Shown here piece after piece: positions 12,201 through 23,158 of a stretch of DNA of 64,000 bases. A program made the translations under genes and the position numbers. This DNA is from Atriophallophorus winterbourni (lineage: Eukaryota; Platyhelminthes; Trematoda; Plagiorchiida; Microphallidae). Below the pieces are notes generated by a model. The model searched no databases, was not told the DNA's origin, and saw only the letters and a list, made by a program, of their open reading frames with translations. Within the stretch, counting starts at the first letter, position 1. Each line of letters starts with the position of its first letter. The stretch is from positions 62,001 through 126,000 of the forward strand of contig JACCGJ010020255.1 in assembly GCA_013407085.1 (NCBI GenBank). The letters run 5' to 3'.

Positions 12201-14009
12201 TCTATATAATACCTTTGGTATTCCAGAATTGGAACCTTTGTCCGGAAACTTGTTCAAACACTGTTTGCTCCTGCAATGAACCTTAGATTGAAACTAGCTT
12301 CAAGGTTTACTCGACCGTGTATATTTTAAATTCCCGTGCAAACTATTTAAAAAATGTTCGCACTCACTTTATTTGATGAGTGCGAGCTGGTTGGCTTATA
12401 AATGTGAACTGTCGCATCGTATCTGATGCTTTAGCTATTCACAACTTCGAGTAGTGCCAAACACGCAACAAGTTTATGAGATTTATGCAACTAGATGTCC
12501 GAGCTCATAAATTAAGATATTTTTATTGTAAGAAAAGAAATCACGTTAACCAAAAGTACACGCAAATGAAGTATATTGAGTGAAATTTTACAGTCTCTCA
12601 ATAATTAATGAAGCTTTTCTAATGAAAACCAAAATCGATTCCGTATTGTCGTTGAAGGAATTCAGCGTAGAACATATTCGAATCCGGAGAAATTGTTAAA
12701 TCGAATTACCAATCACAAATGCGGGATTGTCACAGTCTTTGAATGTTTGCGTGTTCGATTCCAGAGGTTCTTTACGCTTTTGTCGCCAAATGTTCACGCC
12801 ATTTTTTGAGCAAATGCAGCATTTTTTCCGTTTAAACTGAGGCGCGCAACTTTAAACTAATTACATGGTACACGGCATAGTTGTTAAACGTTTGGTCAAA
12901 TAATGTTTGTTTGAAAGTGAAACATATGCGGAGATTACCAATCAAGGTGAACAAGATTTGTCGTTCAATCTACAAATATTAATTTCATTTCTTGACTTGC
13001 GGGCCAGGTTTCTTTGAATGTTGTGGTCAACTTATTGTAATTCAAAGTATTAAAAATTTTTTAAGGTTTACATTGCAAATACTTTACAGTAACTATACAT
13101 TTATTATAAGGATTGCACAAAAACAACACAATTTTTTTATCCATATGGAGAGTCAGCATGTGTATTCAGTTGCGAGGTTGGATTTTGTCAACATATACTT
13201 GTGAAGTCTAGCCTCGAACATGTTCGGGATTGATGCACAAATTATATGTAGGGGCAGCGAGTTTCATATGGAATAAATTCAGACAACCAAGAAGAACGTT
13301 CAAACATTTGATCTGAATGTGTAATGATAAACATATTGTCATGAGATCTGCTATAACGTGCTTTTCACAAATTACACAGGTGTTCAAGTGGGTGATCCAC
13401 TGTACGCAGAATGTTGAAGACCTGGATCAAATCACGTTTGCTGAAAATTCTTGTAGCAAATGGAGTCAATTTCTTCTTCTTTTGTTTCATCAATTCGCAT
13501 GTGTCATTGCGTTAGAATTTGAAGTTTAACTATGTTAGAAGTTAGAAGTATGGTGCAAGGAGGTGCCAAGATTAAACGAAACTAACGGTGTAATAATATG
13601 CTGGAATCGAGTTGTGACTCTAGGCATTACTCGAAATGTGTACTTTTTCTCGTTATTCAATTCGACTTGACCGGACAAATTTAATCAACAAATATTTTGG
13701 TAGCTACGGGATCACTAATGTGGTATCAATAATACATTAACGCGATCGTTTGGATGAGACTACATCGATACGTTAACATGCATTTCAGATCCAAAAGAAA
13801 AGAAAAAAACGGACTCGATCGTGGAACCACAACGGCAAGCCAATGAAACGCAAATTACGGTGACGAGCCCACGGCGTTCAAATAAGAAACGAAAAGGATC
13901 CCGGATGTTAAAGCGCATTCAAAAGAAACTAAATGGTGTGAAAAATCTGATGAATAAAATAAAAAAGAATGTCGATCGCGTTATGGGAATCGTGAGCAAT
14001 GAAATTTAA
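8995..14009 (+). CDS. Secreted PAN/apple-like domain protein with cationic helical tail (copy A, intact, 3 exons)
   Basis: The model joins 8995-9273, 11071-11155 and 13789-14009 and gives 194 codons. Residues 5-22 form a hydrophobic signal peptide. Residues about 32-121 hold eight cysteines (32, 45, 75, 79, 85, 95, 120, 121); the run ECQKQC..NVSCHEFTY followed by SCDL matches the C-x3-C-x5-C-x-F-x-Y...C pattern of PAN/apple modules, which bind proteins or sugars outside the cell. Residues 122-194 are very rich in lysine and arginine and end in a likely amphipathic helix (MLKRIQKKLNGVKNLMNKI). NVS and NET are possible glycosylation sites. All junctions are AG/GT and phases agree (0, then 1). 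The conserved start across copies is Met5 (9007); ATG 8995 is specific to copy A. The PAN call is motif-based; the tail function is unknown, and a membrane-active or nucleic-acid-binding role is only a guess. Confidence 0.7.
9274..11070 (+). other. Intron 1 of copy A
   Basis: About 1.8 kb from GTACGT to a T-rich acceptor (TTTTTTTATTTTCAG). It aligns through most of its length with copy B (37494-37618 plus 40739-42498), where an RTE LINE is inserted. It contains the recurring CTGATGAGGGC...CAGAAACCGG motif at 10930-10957 and a segment (9615-9740) that also occurs inside the LINE at 32100-32235. I found no conserved frame in it. Confidence 0.6.
11071..11155 (+). CDS. Exon 2 of the PAN-like gene, copy A
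   Basis: 85 nt, phase 0 to phase 1, preceded by TTATTTTCAG and followed by GTGAGT. It supplies SCDL and the closing YEMACC of the PAN-like domain. Copy B has an exon of exactly the same length (42499-42583) with the same acceptor and donor and no stop or indel, although 16 or so of its bases differ. This conservation of length and signals is the main support for calling it an exon. Confidence 0.7.
11156..13788 (+). other. Intron 2 of copy A
   Basis: About 2.6 kb, starting GTGAGT and ending at a CATTTCAG acceptor. It aligns with copy B (42584-43907) over parts of its length; B is shorter. It contains the unusually conserved 81-nt block at 13370-13450. A 95-codon frame at 11366-11653 is not conserved in copy B, so I do not call it a gene. 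Confidence 0.55.
13370..13450 (+). other. Ultra-conserved block in intron 2, candidate alternative last exon
   Basis: The block matches 43465-43545 with 2 mismatches in 81, while exon 1 matches at roughly 83 percent and exon 2 at roughly 81 percent. An 18-base identical stretch lies just to its left (near 13338-13355). It opens with an acceptor-like TTACACAG. Spliced to exon 2 in phase, 13380-13417 would encode a short tail reading VQVGDPLYAEC and then a stop, replacing the basic tail. A possible ATTAAA polyadenylation variant follows near 13572 and is kept in copy B. Another frame of the block reads FKWVIHC. Enhancer, non-coding RNA or recent gene conversion are alternatives. Confidence 0.4.
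13789..14009 (+). CDS. Exon 3 of the PAN-like gene, copy A (basic tail)
   Basis: Starts after CATTTCAG, takes two bases to finish a codon begun in exon 2, and runs 73 codons including the stop TAA. About a third of its residues are Lys or Arg, including KEKKK, PRR and KKRKGSR clusters. The last 34 residues alternate basic and hydrophobic positions as an amphipathic helix would. It lacks cysteine, so it is a separate module from the PAN-like domain. Copy B has the same exon with frame-breaking changes. Confidence 0.7.
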
Positions 14010-16119
14010 ACAAGGTTTATGAGTGACATCAAAAGTCCACTGGCATGACTGACTGATTGCCCTTATCAATAAATTTGCAATTTGCATTACCATATGACAA
14101 GCGTTACGTTATTTATTCATCCATAAATGCGGAATATTTTAAAGCTAAATTTATAAAATAAATACATTAATTGTTGTGTTTGGCTTTCGTTTATTCTCAG
14201 AAGAATATGTTTCATCAGATCAAAGGCGATAGTCAGAATATGGAAAGTAATTAAATTGCAACACCTCAAAAAGATCTTACCCTAAAAATACTGATGAACT
14301 CAAAAGGATCTCTGGTTACATAGATACGGAACCATTCATTTAATTTTTTACTCAGCGCAATGTAGCTCACAGGGCATGATGAAAGTGTACAGCCAGAAAT
14401 GGGTTGTGGAGTGAGTCAGAAGCGGCCATTCAAATTAACCGTTCATTTCTGTTGTTTTTATCATTTGAAATCATATCCAATGTGTGAATTAGTTTTGCAA
14501 TTGTTAGATGTACCCATGAGATTAACAATGGCTTCTAAATCTAAATTTTTATCTACTACTTTATCACTGTTTTAAGGCTTGCCGATACCACCATCCGATA
14601 TTGCAAACTGTGAATAACCGGTTGTGTGGTAATGTGTACGTACAGTAAAAGTGCGCACTCACAAACGTGTTTCTCATGAAAGTTATGTTGATGTATGGGC
14701 ATGATTTGAAGAATTTGCCAAACTTGACTGTCCATTGTTTATGCAGTTTGAAACACCATAAGCTCGCCTCATGGTACCACCTAACATCCACGCGATCAAC
14801 AATCTTTGGCTATTTTTTCATATGTTTTTATCAATAAGCAGTCAGTTCGATAATTTTGTTTCCAACTCACAAGAATTTGTCTGATTTTTTAAAATCATAT
14901 ATGAAACAATCTTTCCGTCTTTATCATTCATCTGCCAACATGCATTTCGATAGACGAAAAACGTAAACTAAAAGCTCACATTCTTCTTCGTTTTTTTAAA
15001 TGTGTTCCTCTTACAAGTTTGATTAAGTTGTGTGTGGTCAAATTAAGGAATTTGGCAAACGTTCATCGCTTATATTCACAAACACAACACATTTAACAGC
15101 CGCATTTTTTCCACTCATTCACGTATCGTCGATATAAAACGAATATTAAAAGACCATAGAATTCTAACCATTCCTAATCATAATAATGGTCAGAAAATCA
15201 ATTGATGTCGCAATTAATTCTGGAAAAATTGTTTACCAATCAGAAATATCATTATAGGTTTATCTATCAATTCAAATCTTTCAGAAGGTCGTTTTTATCG
15301 TATGTTCCCATTTAGGAACACTGAGAGAGATGGTATGATCATCTCTGAGCTTACTATTTGTTCTTTAAAAACCGTTTTTGGGGCATCAATCGACATCGGA
15401 ATTCTTATCGGTAGTGTGGGATGTTACACGAACAAAAGCGAATGCCCAAGCATTGAAAGAGGAGTAAACATCATGAAATAGACTAGTTTCAAAGCCTGAA
15501 ATTAGGTTAACTTTGACTTTAGATTTTCCTTAAATTTTATATTTTAATGCATTTGGTTACTGTTGGTCCCCTATATTTAATACCAACAATGGATACACAT
15601 TAAATTCTCATGACGGTTCTGTGTTCCATTTTGTTTCAAATGACAAACCGTCCGGATAAAAAGCAACATTCTCTTCGGCTGCGCTTACAAGGATATTCAA
15701 TATTCGCGCACCGACAGTGTGATATGCGTTTTATGGCCAATAGCTGTAGCTGCTTTTTCCAAATTTGCAGATAACGCTATAAACGCTGCATTCGAAGAAA
15801 GCGATCAAGAGTTCATCCATTCGTAGAGTAACATTCTTAGCTTCCATATCTGTTCTTCAAACGTATTTGTAGAGCAAGTGGTATCTTTACTATGCGTCGC
15901 TTGCTGATTTCAACTCACCATATAAAAGGTCTTCAGGAATATGATGCTATCATGGCAAGTGCGTTACACCTTATGTGACATTGTTCAAGCTTCCGTTATG
16001 CAAACGACCAAGATTAATAGACAGATAGTTCAATTATATGCAAATCTATTAATTGCCCCGAATTACTCGAAAATGTCTCCAAAGTTTGTTACTTCCATCT
16101 GGTTCGTCCCGTAAATACA
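14010..16119 (+). other. Downstream flank of copy A, no gene recognised
   Basis: AT-rich DNA aligned with 44128-44477 and 46614-48060 of unit B. The alignment is interrupted in B by a CR1 fragment whose empty site here is near 14370. A recurring CTGATGA-like motif with CAGCCAGAAA sits at 14377-14400. No conserved open frame was found. Confidence 0.5.
14068..14073 (+). terminator. Polyadenylation signal of copy A
   Basis: AATAAA lies 59 bases after the stop codon. The aligned position in pseudogene copy B (about 44184) reads AATGAA, which fits loss of function there. Another AATAAA-like site follows near 14157. Confidence 0.5.
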
Positions 16120-17210
16120 TACCAACCGGTAACAGATGAAGCCTGCCGCAACGTGGGTGTCAAACTCGAACTATCCGAGTCGGTTAAAGTTACCCGTCGT
16201 TTCCCACAAGGATCAGTTTACGGGCCGCTTTTGTTTTTAATATAATTAAACAAAAGCCTACCCTGGTACGGTCTTCGGTGTTCATTTTCGCAGATGACGC
16301 AAAGCTTCGACGCGATATAAACTTCAAAGTCGACACGCAGAAAACGAGACATGATCTCATTATGAATAACATCAGGTACCCAAACAACGAAATGTTACTA
16401 AATGTTTCAAAATGTCACCTATTGTCGCTTAACATCAAATTGAGCAAATAATATTATCTAGGTCGTAATGTTATTAAATCTATTCCTCCGAAAAAGATTT
16501 ATGCGTGTTTTTCCAATCAGACTTAGGAAACTCCATGCAATGTCGACCAGCTGCCAGCAAAGCTGAAAGGTACTCCGGTCTTCCTGGAGGGATCTAAGGT
16601 TCGTTTGACCCAACATAATCTGCAAATTGATTTTAACATGCATCCTCCCTCATATCGAATATTCTGTTCAGTCATGGGATCCTTGGTTGCAAAAAGATAC
16701 TCAGCTATTGGATACTCGAGGGCGCAGAGCGACGAAACCCGTCTTGAGACTTCCTAATTATCCAAAATAAATGAGACTTAGAATATTGAATTTGCATTCG
16801 CTCGAATACAAATGGCTACGTGAAGCCCTAATCCTAATTTAGACATTGCTTAATCAAACAAATCATTCGCGCAGTCGTTTGTTTTATAATTACCATAACA
16901 CAAATCTGCGTGGTTACCAACCTAAACTTAGCCAACAGCATAGCAGGTTGAACTGACGCAAATATGCATTTTCCGTTCGCAATGTGCAATTTTGGAACAC
17001 TTACTCTACTCACGTTGTACAATCTGGAACCATTGAAGTTTTCAAGAAATCACTAGATGTCCACATGGAGATGTATGTTTTTCACGTATGACAAATTCTC
17101 TATCAGTATTCTGATATTTTCAACATCCGACCCGATGTACATGTTTGCGGGTCTTGTGAAGCATAGCTTTTCACCCGCATATAATCTCTGAATAAATCAA
17201 TGAATGAAAC
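16120..17210 (+). mobile_element. CR1-like LINE, 3' fragment, decayed
   Basis: The plus strand keeps parts of a CR1 reverse transcriptase in shifting frames. FPQGSVYGPLLF near 16200 is the region before the catalytic aspartates. C-terminal pieces such as MHPPSYRIFCSVMG, the position of a TRGH-like region, and RSQCAILEHLL follow up to about 17030. It ends with TGAATAAATCAATGAATGAAAC at 17187-17210 region, the type of short 3' repeat CR1 elements carry. It is 5'-truncated, as is usual for LINEs. Unit B lacks it near 48060, so it inserted after the duplication. Confidence 0.6.
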
Positions 17211-18349
17211 TGTGAAAAGTCTATGAATAAATATTTTGATTGCTGCAAAATTTATTGTTTCTTCTGAAAAGCACTGTATATTCTCAATAAAGGATGTGAT
17301 TTACACAGGTTTGCAATGTGTTTCGAATGAGGCAAACGGAAAACAATATATAAACACCGCAAAAAGCATAATTATTACATGCAAAACGTAAATCACTGGG
17401 TTCAGATCAATCACAACATTGAACTAAGAATTTATCAAACAGATTTGGAAATCATTATGGCGTTTACTGCAACTAGATAAAATTGAAATAATGTTTATCA
17501 ATCAGACGAAATATCACAAAATTATCATCATAAATTAAGTGGAATCAATTAGAAAATCAACGATTGAGTTTAGCGGTCGGAACATCTTCACTAAAGAGCA
17601 ATATCACCATTTTCATAAAATCATCAAATCTTTAACATTGTGACTACTCTTAAGCAAACTATTAATCAAAATATTCTCAGTCTGAGATTTCACTGTGGTT
17701 TCTTTTAATATAAATGAAGCATATTATTACTATTTGCTAACAAAGCTTGCAACATCGTTCTTGTTTCTGTTATATTCTTGTTCATCAATCTAGAATCGAA
17801 ATATATGTGCGTCGTTTCACTTGATAGATCTTTTGGCACATAAGTAGTGATCAATTTACGCCAAGAACAACTTTTCTGGCGATTATTCAAGAAATATAAC
17901 GCTGTTTTAAATACTACCTCAAGATTCAAGATTCGAGATTCGAGAAAGCAAATTGTTGTACAGTACCATAGGATATACTTATAAAAGAATAATAAATCGT
18001 TATTTTATGATCATGTCCATGTTCTTCATAGGTGGAGCAAAATTATCCCTAATGGGGTCCCAGACTGAGGGAAAAGAAACTTTAGATGGAAAGTAGTTCC
18101 GTGCGTTAATTAATATAGACATCGATAGGTAGGGGTTAACGCAGTAATTCTCAACATAAGGTTTCTTAACCTTTGTTTAAAGATGTGCTCGTTCGCTGAG
18201 GTAACAATATCTGTCAGTAAGCTATTCACAAGGAGAAAAAACGAACAGCGAAAACGTTACGACTACAATTCAATCGTGAGTGTTGGATTTGAACGGTCAA
18301 AGGTTTGCTGCGTGTGAGCACAACGAAACCAAAATTGAAAACGTGTCAG
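17211..18349. other. Unit A sequence and element junction, no gene recognised
   Basis: 17400-17950 aligns with 48500-48960 of unit B. A 74-codon minus-strand frame at 17705-17929 is open in A, but its aligned sequence in B has stops, so coding is doubtful. The unit A alignment stops near 17950 and resumes at about 25700, which brackets the CR1 nest. Confidence 0.4.
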
Positions 18350-20205
18350 AGAGGGTGAGATTTCGCGTAGATGATTCGATATGTCAGAGTGAGTTTGTGT
18401 AGGATACGTCTGCGCTTGAGGGTGCACAGTCCATGTCTGATCAGTCGCTACACAAAGGGTAAATTATTCAATCCTGTAAACATGGAAATGGTTGTATATG
18501 AGATTAAAAGTCATTATCTCACGAAATTTGTACTAAAGCGATTGCTGAGTATGCACACTTTTGGTGTAGAAATGTGGGAGGTTAAAATCACTCATTATTA
18601 ACAATTGGCATCATCTAAGGTTTTCAGCGTTGCGCATCACTTGTAAGAACGTTTCATTGTGGGCATCGGAAGATATGGGCGAGCGGTAGATAACACCAAG
18701 TATACAGTTCTTTCCAATTTTCAAGCAAAGGCTACATCACATGGTGTCCTCCAGCTAAAACCTCGTGTCAAGTACAGCGGTGCATTGAATAAGTTCATTA
18801 TAATACGAAGCAACTCCACCAACGAATTTTGAATGGTCCCGCCGAAGTAGGATCATATTGGGAAGTGCTAGCTCGCGATCGTTCACCTGATCGTAAAACC
18901 ATGTTTCGGTAACAACAATGCTGTCAGCAGAAAACTGAGCGTCAAAATGGGTTAATTCGGCGATTTTGTTCCGCAAGCAGTGTGCATTTGTGTATAGGCA
19001 TTTAACAGTGGTTTTCGTGTATAGCGAGCCTATTCGGATGATGTATGTATATCCAACCCCCTGAGAGCCGGACCATTGCAGTTTTTTGGAACAACATCGG
19101 AGTTTAGGCTGTCCGTGTCTTCGCACGGCGTTGCTGCATTTTGTGTTTCGGAGCCAGCCTTCGGTATGCTGAGTCCGAGGTCATTGGGAATATTGTCCAA
19201 TGTATTTTTCAATTTTGTCTGATAGAGGCTGTCATAGCAGAAGTTAAGAGAGTGAGTTTTCAAGAGGGTTGTCCATAGCCTTCTTAGTTTTATGACCTTG
19301 GTATCCTGATGGTATACCTGACAACACTTTCGCGTGCTCCAATCGCTTCTGCAACGTATAACCACTGTTTATATTCGTGTTCTTGTTGTTTCTCGGCCTC
19401 TGTTGTACTGCTAGCCTCTGGAACGCCTAGAAGGATCGGACTGCGCTTATTGATTTCCTCACGGGCGTCTCCGCCTCCTTTTCTTTTCCACCAGGGTATA
19501 TCAGCGTAGATTCGAGTATTGCACTTAGGTGGGTCACGTACGAAGTAAGAATTCAAAAGAACAATAACCATTTCCCTGTTGCTGTTTAGTGTTACTTTTA
19601 GTAGCCGCGCTTCGTCGAAGTGTGTGGGGGGCTTTGGTGGCGAACCAAACGTGTAACAGCTAAATTTATTATCGTTTCCAACCCCATCAACGTAAACCGT
19701 TTGTACCATTGTTCTAGGTCGTACCGTTGACTATTCGCCAGAAGTGTCTCGCTAGACACCTGTATGTTAATACAGATTACAGAGAACATTTTTGCGATTT
19801 ATGGGGCGGCAACATTAGGAGTTAAAACCGATTGATTGAGCGGAACCTCCCGATAAGCAGGAATCTAGGTCTTGATAATCATTTTAGTGTCGAAGGAGTT
19901 CGCGTCAGCGAAATTGTTCCGATTAATGTGGGCGCTTGTGTGCAGGTTGATCATCACCTTTTCCGGTTTGCTGCCTTTCTATAAGCGGTGAAGAGACATG
20001 ATGTTCACAATCTGCTCTGTATAACAGTTAAGCAATCAGAAGCTTGTTCAGCAGACCTTCGATTCTTTGTACACTACTCTCTAAACATAAACGTTTCGTA
20101 CCCGCGTCCGCCTGTGAGCTCACAGTTGTCTTCGTACAATTTATTGATTGAAATCTGCATATCTGACAGATGTAGCAAACGGCTGGAATTTCGTCTTCAT
20201 CCAAG
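18350..20205 (-). mobile_element. CR1-like LINE, older copy (ORF1 C-terminal half and endonuclease)
   Basis: Read on the minus strand from 20205 downward: the end of an ORF1 zinc-finger region (DEIPAVCYICQICR), an ORF1 domain with RILLGVPEA-like residues around 19430, and the start of an endonuclease (KCLYTNAHCLRNKIAEL, VTETWFYDQ, CILGVIYRSP, LLIMSDFNLPHF). All have clear counterparts in the younger copy at 20206-25140. Its missing 5' part lies at 25150-25335, on the other side of the younger copy. The reverse transcriptase part is absent. Many stops and frameshifts make it inactive. Confidence 0.7.
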
Positions 20206-20307
20206 GTAATTCTAGGTTTTTAATGGTCTGAAAAGCAACAAGCTTAACAACAACCATAGGATGGTAAAAATTGAAACTTAAGTGTATAAACAATATAAGA
20301 ACATAGA

Positions 20308-23114
20308 TTAAAAAGTATATAAGTGTTCTGGAAACGAATAATCCAATAAAAATTCGTCTAATTTCGTTTTAAAGTCATGCAAGTTAGTGGCGTGAGCAAC
20401 GTTCGAAGGTAAACTGTTCCAAGTAAAACAGACACGGACAGAGTAAAAATACCTTCTACAGTTCAGACGGGAATGGGGTACGACCAGCACATATTCATGG
20501 GTCCGATAATTCCTCGTATCCCTTCGCGTGAATAAATCCTGTAAGGGATGGTTCGGGGTATGAAAAGTTTTGTAAAGTAAGATAAGGTCTCCTCTGATTC
20601 GTCGATAGGGAAAATCGAACAGATTCAGTTGAGCTATCCTTTCTTTATATGGTTTGTTTCGGATACTGAAAACTAGTTTCGTTGAGCGGTGATAGATTCG
20701 CTGCATAAGTTCCACATCCCTCTTGAGCCACGGAGACCATGACTGCACACCGTATTCCATGACTGGTCTCAAGTATGTATTCATGATCCTTTGGAATATC
20801 TTGGGCGAAAATTTCCCAAATACACGTTTGAGTAGATTTAGAACACGTGTTGCTTTTTTAAAGGCACTGTTAGTTTGAAGTGATGTTTTTAAACTGGAGC
20901 ATATCCAGACACCCAAATCTTTTTCTTCACTGCAATTTTCAAGGACATGCGAACCTATGTGATATGTGAACTCTACTCGATTCCCCACATTCATGATCCT
21001 GCATTTGTTGAAGTTAAACGGCAGTTTGTTCTCCAACGACCAGCTGTGAAGCGTATCAAGATCCTTTTGTAATAGCAGACAGTCTTCCGGACTACGAATG
21101 CTGCGCCAAATCTTTATGTCGTCCGCAAATAACGAAATGTTACATCGAACAATTTCCGGTATTTCATTGACATAAACCAGAAAAGGATCGGACCAAGGAC
21201 TGAGCCTTGGGGAACTCCGCTAGTTGCTGCAATTGGTTTGGATAATGCACCATCAACACGTACCTGGTTAGTGCGATTTGTTAGGTAGTCATTTAGCCAA
21301 TTCAGCAACTTTCCAGTGATACCAAGCCTTTCAAGCTTCTGCAGTAGTAGGGAATGGTCAACACGATCGAATGCTTTTGAAATATCCAAGTAGCACGCGT
21401 GTATTGCTTGTCCTTTATCTACCGATTTTGTCCAATCATCTAGCGTTACCAGTAAATTAGACAAACAGGAATAATTTCGTCTGAATCCATGCTGGTTCCT
21501 CGAAAGCAACTGATTATTCTCGAAGTGTTTCATTAGATCGTCAACAATGAGTCGCTCAAGTAATTTTGAAATCACTGGTAACAGAGTAACGGGTCGGTAA
21601 TTGGAAACATCGGAGCGATTTCCACCTTTGTAAATTGGAGAAATTATTCCTCGTTTCCAATCTGTAGGAATCACTCCACTTGCCAGTGTTTGCTCGAACA
21701 AATAAGTGAGTGGTTTGTATACCAAACTCGCAAATTGCTTCAATATTTTCGGGGTTATTCCGTCGGCCCCAGGAGACTTTCCGGTTTTAAGATTAAATAA
21801 ACCTTGGAGGACGCGTTTCTCAGTGACACTTATTTCACTTAGGGCAACCGTGTTTGAAAGTGTTGGATTTGGGCTGTTTATTGCATGTTGTATCGGGTTG
21901 AATACCGATGAATAAAACGTGGCTAAAGCATCAGCAGTTTCTGCTGCAGTTGTTGTTGGTCCAGCTGATGTGTTCACGGACGCTACTCCAGGTTTCACCT
22001 TAGCTTGATCGTTAACCATACGATATAGTATTTTGGGGTTTCGCTCCATCATGCTTGATATCACTTCTTGGAAGCACAACTTGTCTTGGATGACAAATTT
22101 GTTTACTTTGTTCCGCAGTAAACGGAATGTTTCCCAGGTCTCGGATGATGGGTTTTGCCGATGGTGTCGCCAAGCAATGTTTCGTACCGTTAACCATTTA
22201 CGAGTTCGGCTTCCTAATTCAAATTCAAAGTTTTTTCTTGAGTTCCTGAGGACAAATTCGGATCTCACTTCGATTGAATTTTTGAGATTAGATATTAGCC
22301 ATATCCAAAAGTCATGTACGTTGCTGGATTCCGGTTGACAGTTAAACGTGTTTTTCAGAGCATCAGTCAACGCCATAGTGTTGATTCGCCTAACTCTTTT
22401 ACGGGCATCATTTTTTCTTACAGCTTCAAACAGATAGTCAAACTGGATGACGACGTGATCACTTAGTCCCAGTGGACTTTCGTAAGCAACGTTATCAATG
22501 TCATGTTCATTGCTTGTCAGAACGAGATCTAAGAGTGAGGGTAAATCGTTTCCGCGGTATCGGGTATTACATGTAATGTGGTTATAAAGAGGAATATCGT
22601 CAAACAACTCACTGAATGCGCGCTCGAGGGAGTGTTCTGGGTAAATGGTGCTGCTCTGCAGATTCGGTAAATTGAAGTCACCCATAATCAAAAATCCACA
22701 AGTGTATCTGGAAGTAACCATGCGAATTTTATCCAGTAGGGCCAGATTGTAAGTTTCCTGTGCAGACGGTGGGCGATATACTACTCCCAAAACACAGTCT
22801 TCACCGTTAGCTAGTCGGATTGAGCACCAGAGTGTATCCAGTAACACGATGTCTGGATCCGTAATCTCACGGCACAGAAGGTTTTGGCTATAATACAAAG
22901 CTACTCCTCCTCCTCTGGTTTCACGGTCATGACGAATAAGTGACATTCCTGGTAATTCAAGTTCACTATTTGTTTGCTGAGTCTGCAGCCACGTTTCCGT
23001 TACGGCGATGATGTCTGGTGAACATCTCAGAAAAACTGCACGCAGTTCACCGATTTTGTTTCCGAGACATTGTGCGTTGGTGTAGATGCATTTCATAGTT
23101 GTTTTTCTCAACAA
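20308..23114 (-). CDS. CR1 ORF2: endonuclease-reverse transcriptase with one frameshift
   Basis: The N-terminal 240 or so residues are an APE-type endonuclease (IYTNAQCLGNKI, VTETWL, FLIMGDFNLP, GLSDHVVIQF). The reverse transcriptase follows, with GKSPGADGITPKI, NYRPVTLLPVISKLLERL, QHGFR, YLDISKAFDRVDH and SGVPQGSVLGP. At about 21180 the frame is lost by one missing base after SVLGPILF. The next frame carries on without a gap, through the catalytic FADD at 21118-21129 and the C-terminal region (TYLRPVMEYGVQSWSPW) to the stop at 20308. The product would nick DNA and copy the element's RNA at the target. With one indel this copy is inactive, or the base is a sequencing error. Confidence 0.75.
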
Positions 23115-23158
23115 GGATGGGGTGTGGGGAAGAAGGCTAGTGGAGTGCAGAATATATG

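Noticed and set aside
13317..13529. 70-codon frame over the conserved intron block, also open in copy B (43412-43618)
   Set aside because: Conservation stops well inside the frame and the ends diverge, so the whole frame is unlikely to be a gene; only the 81-nt core is kept as a finding.
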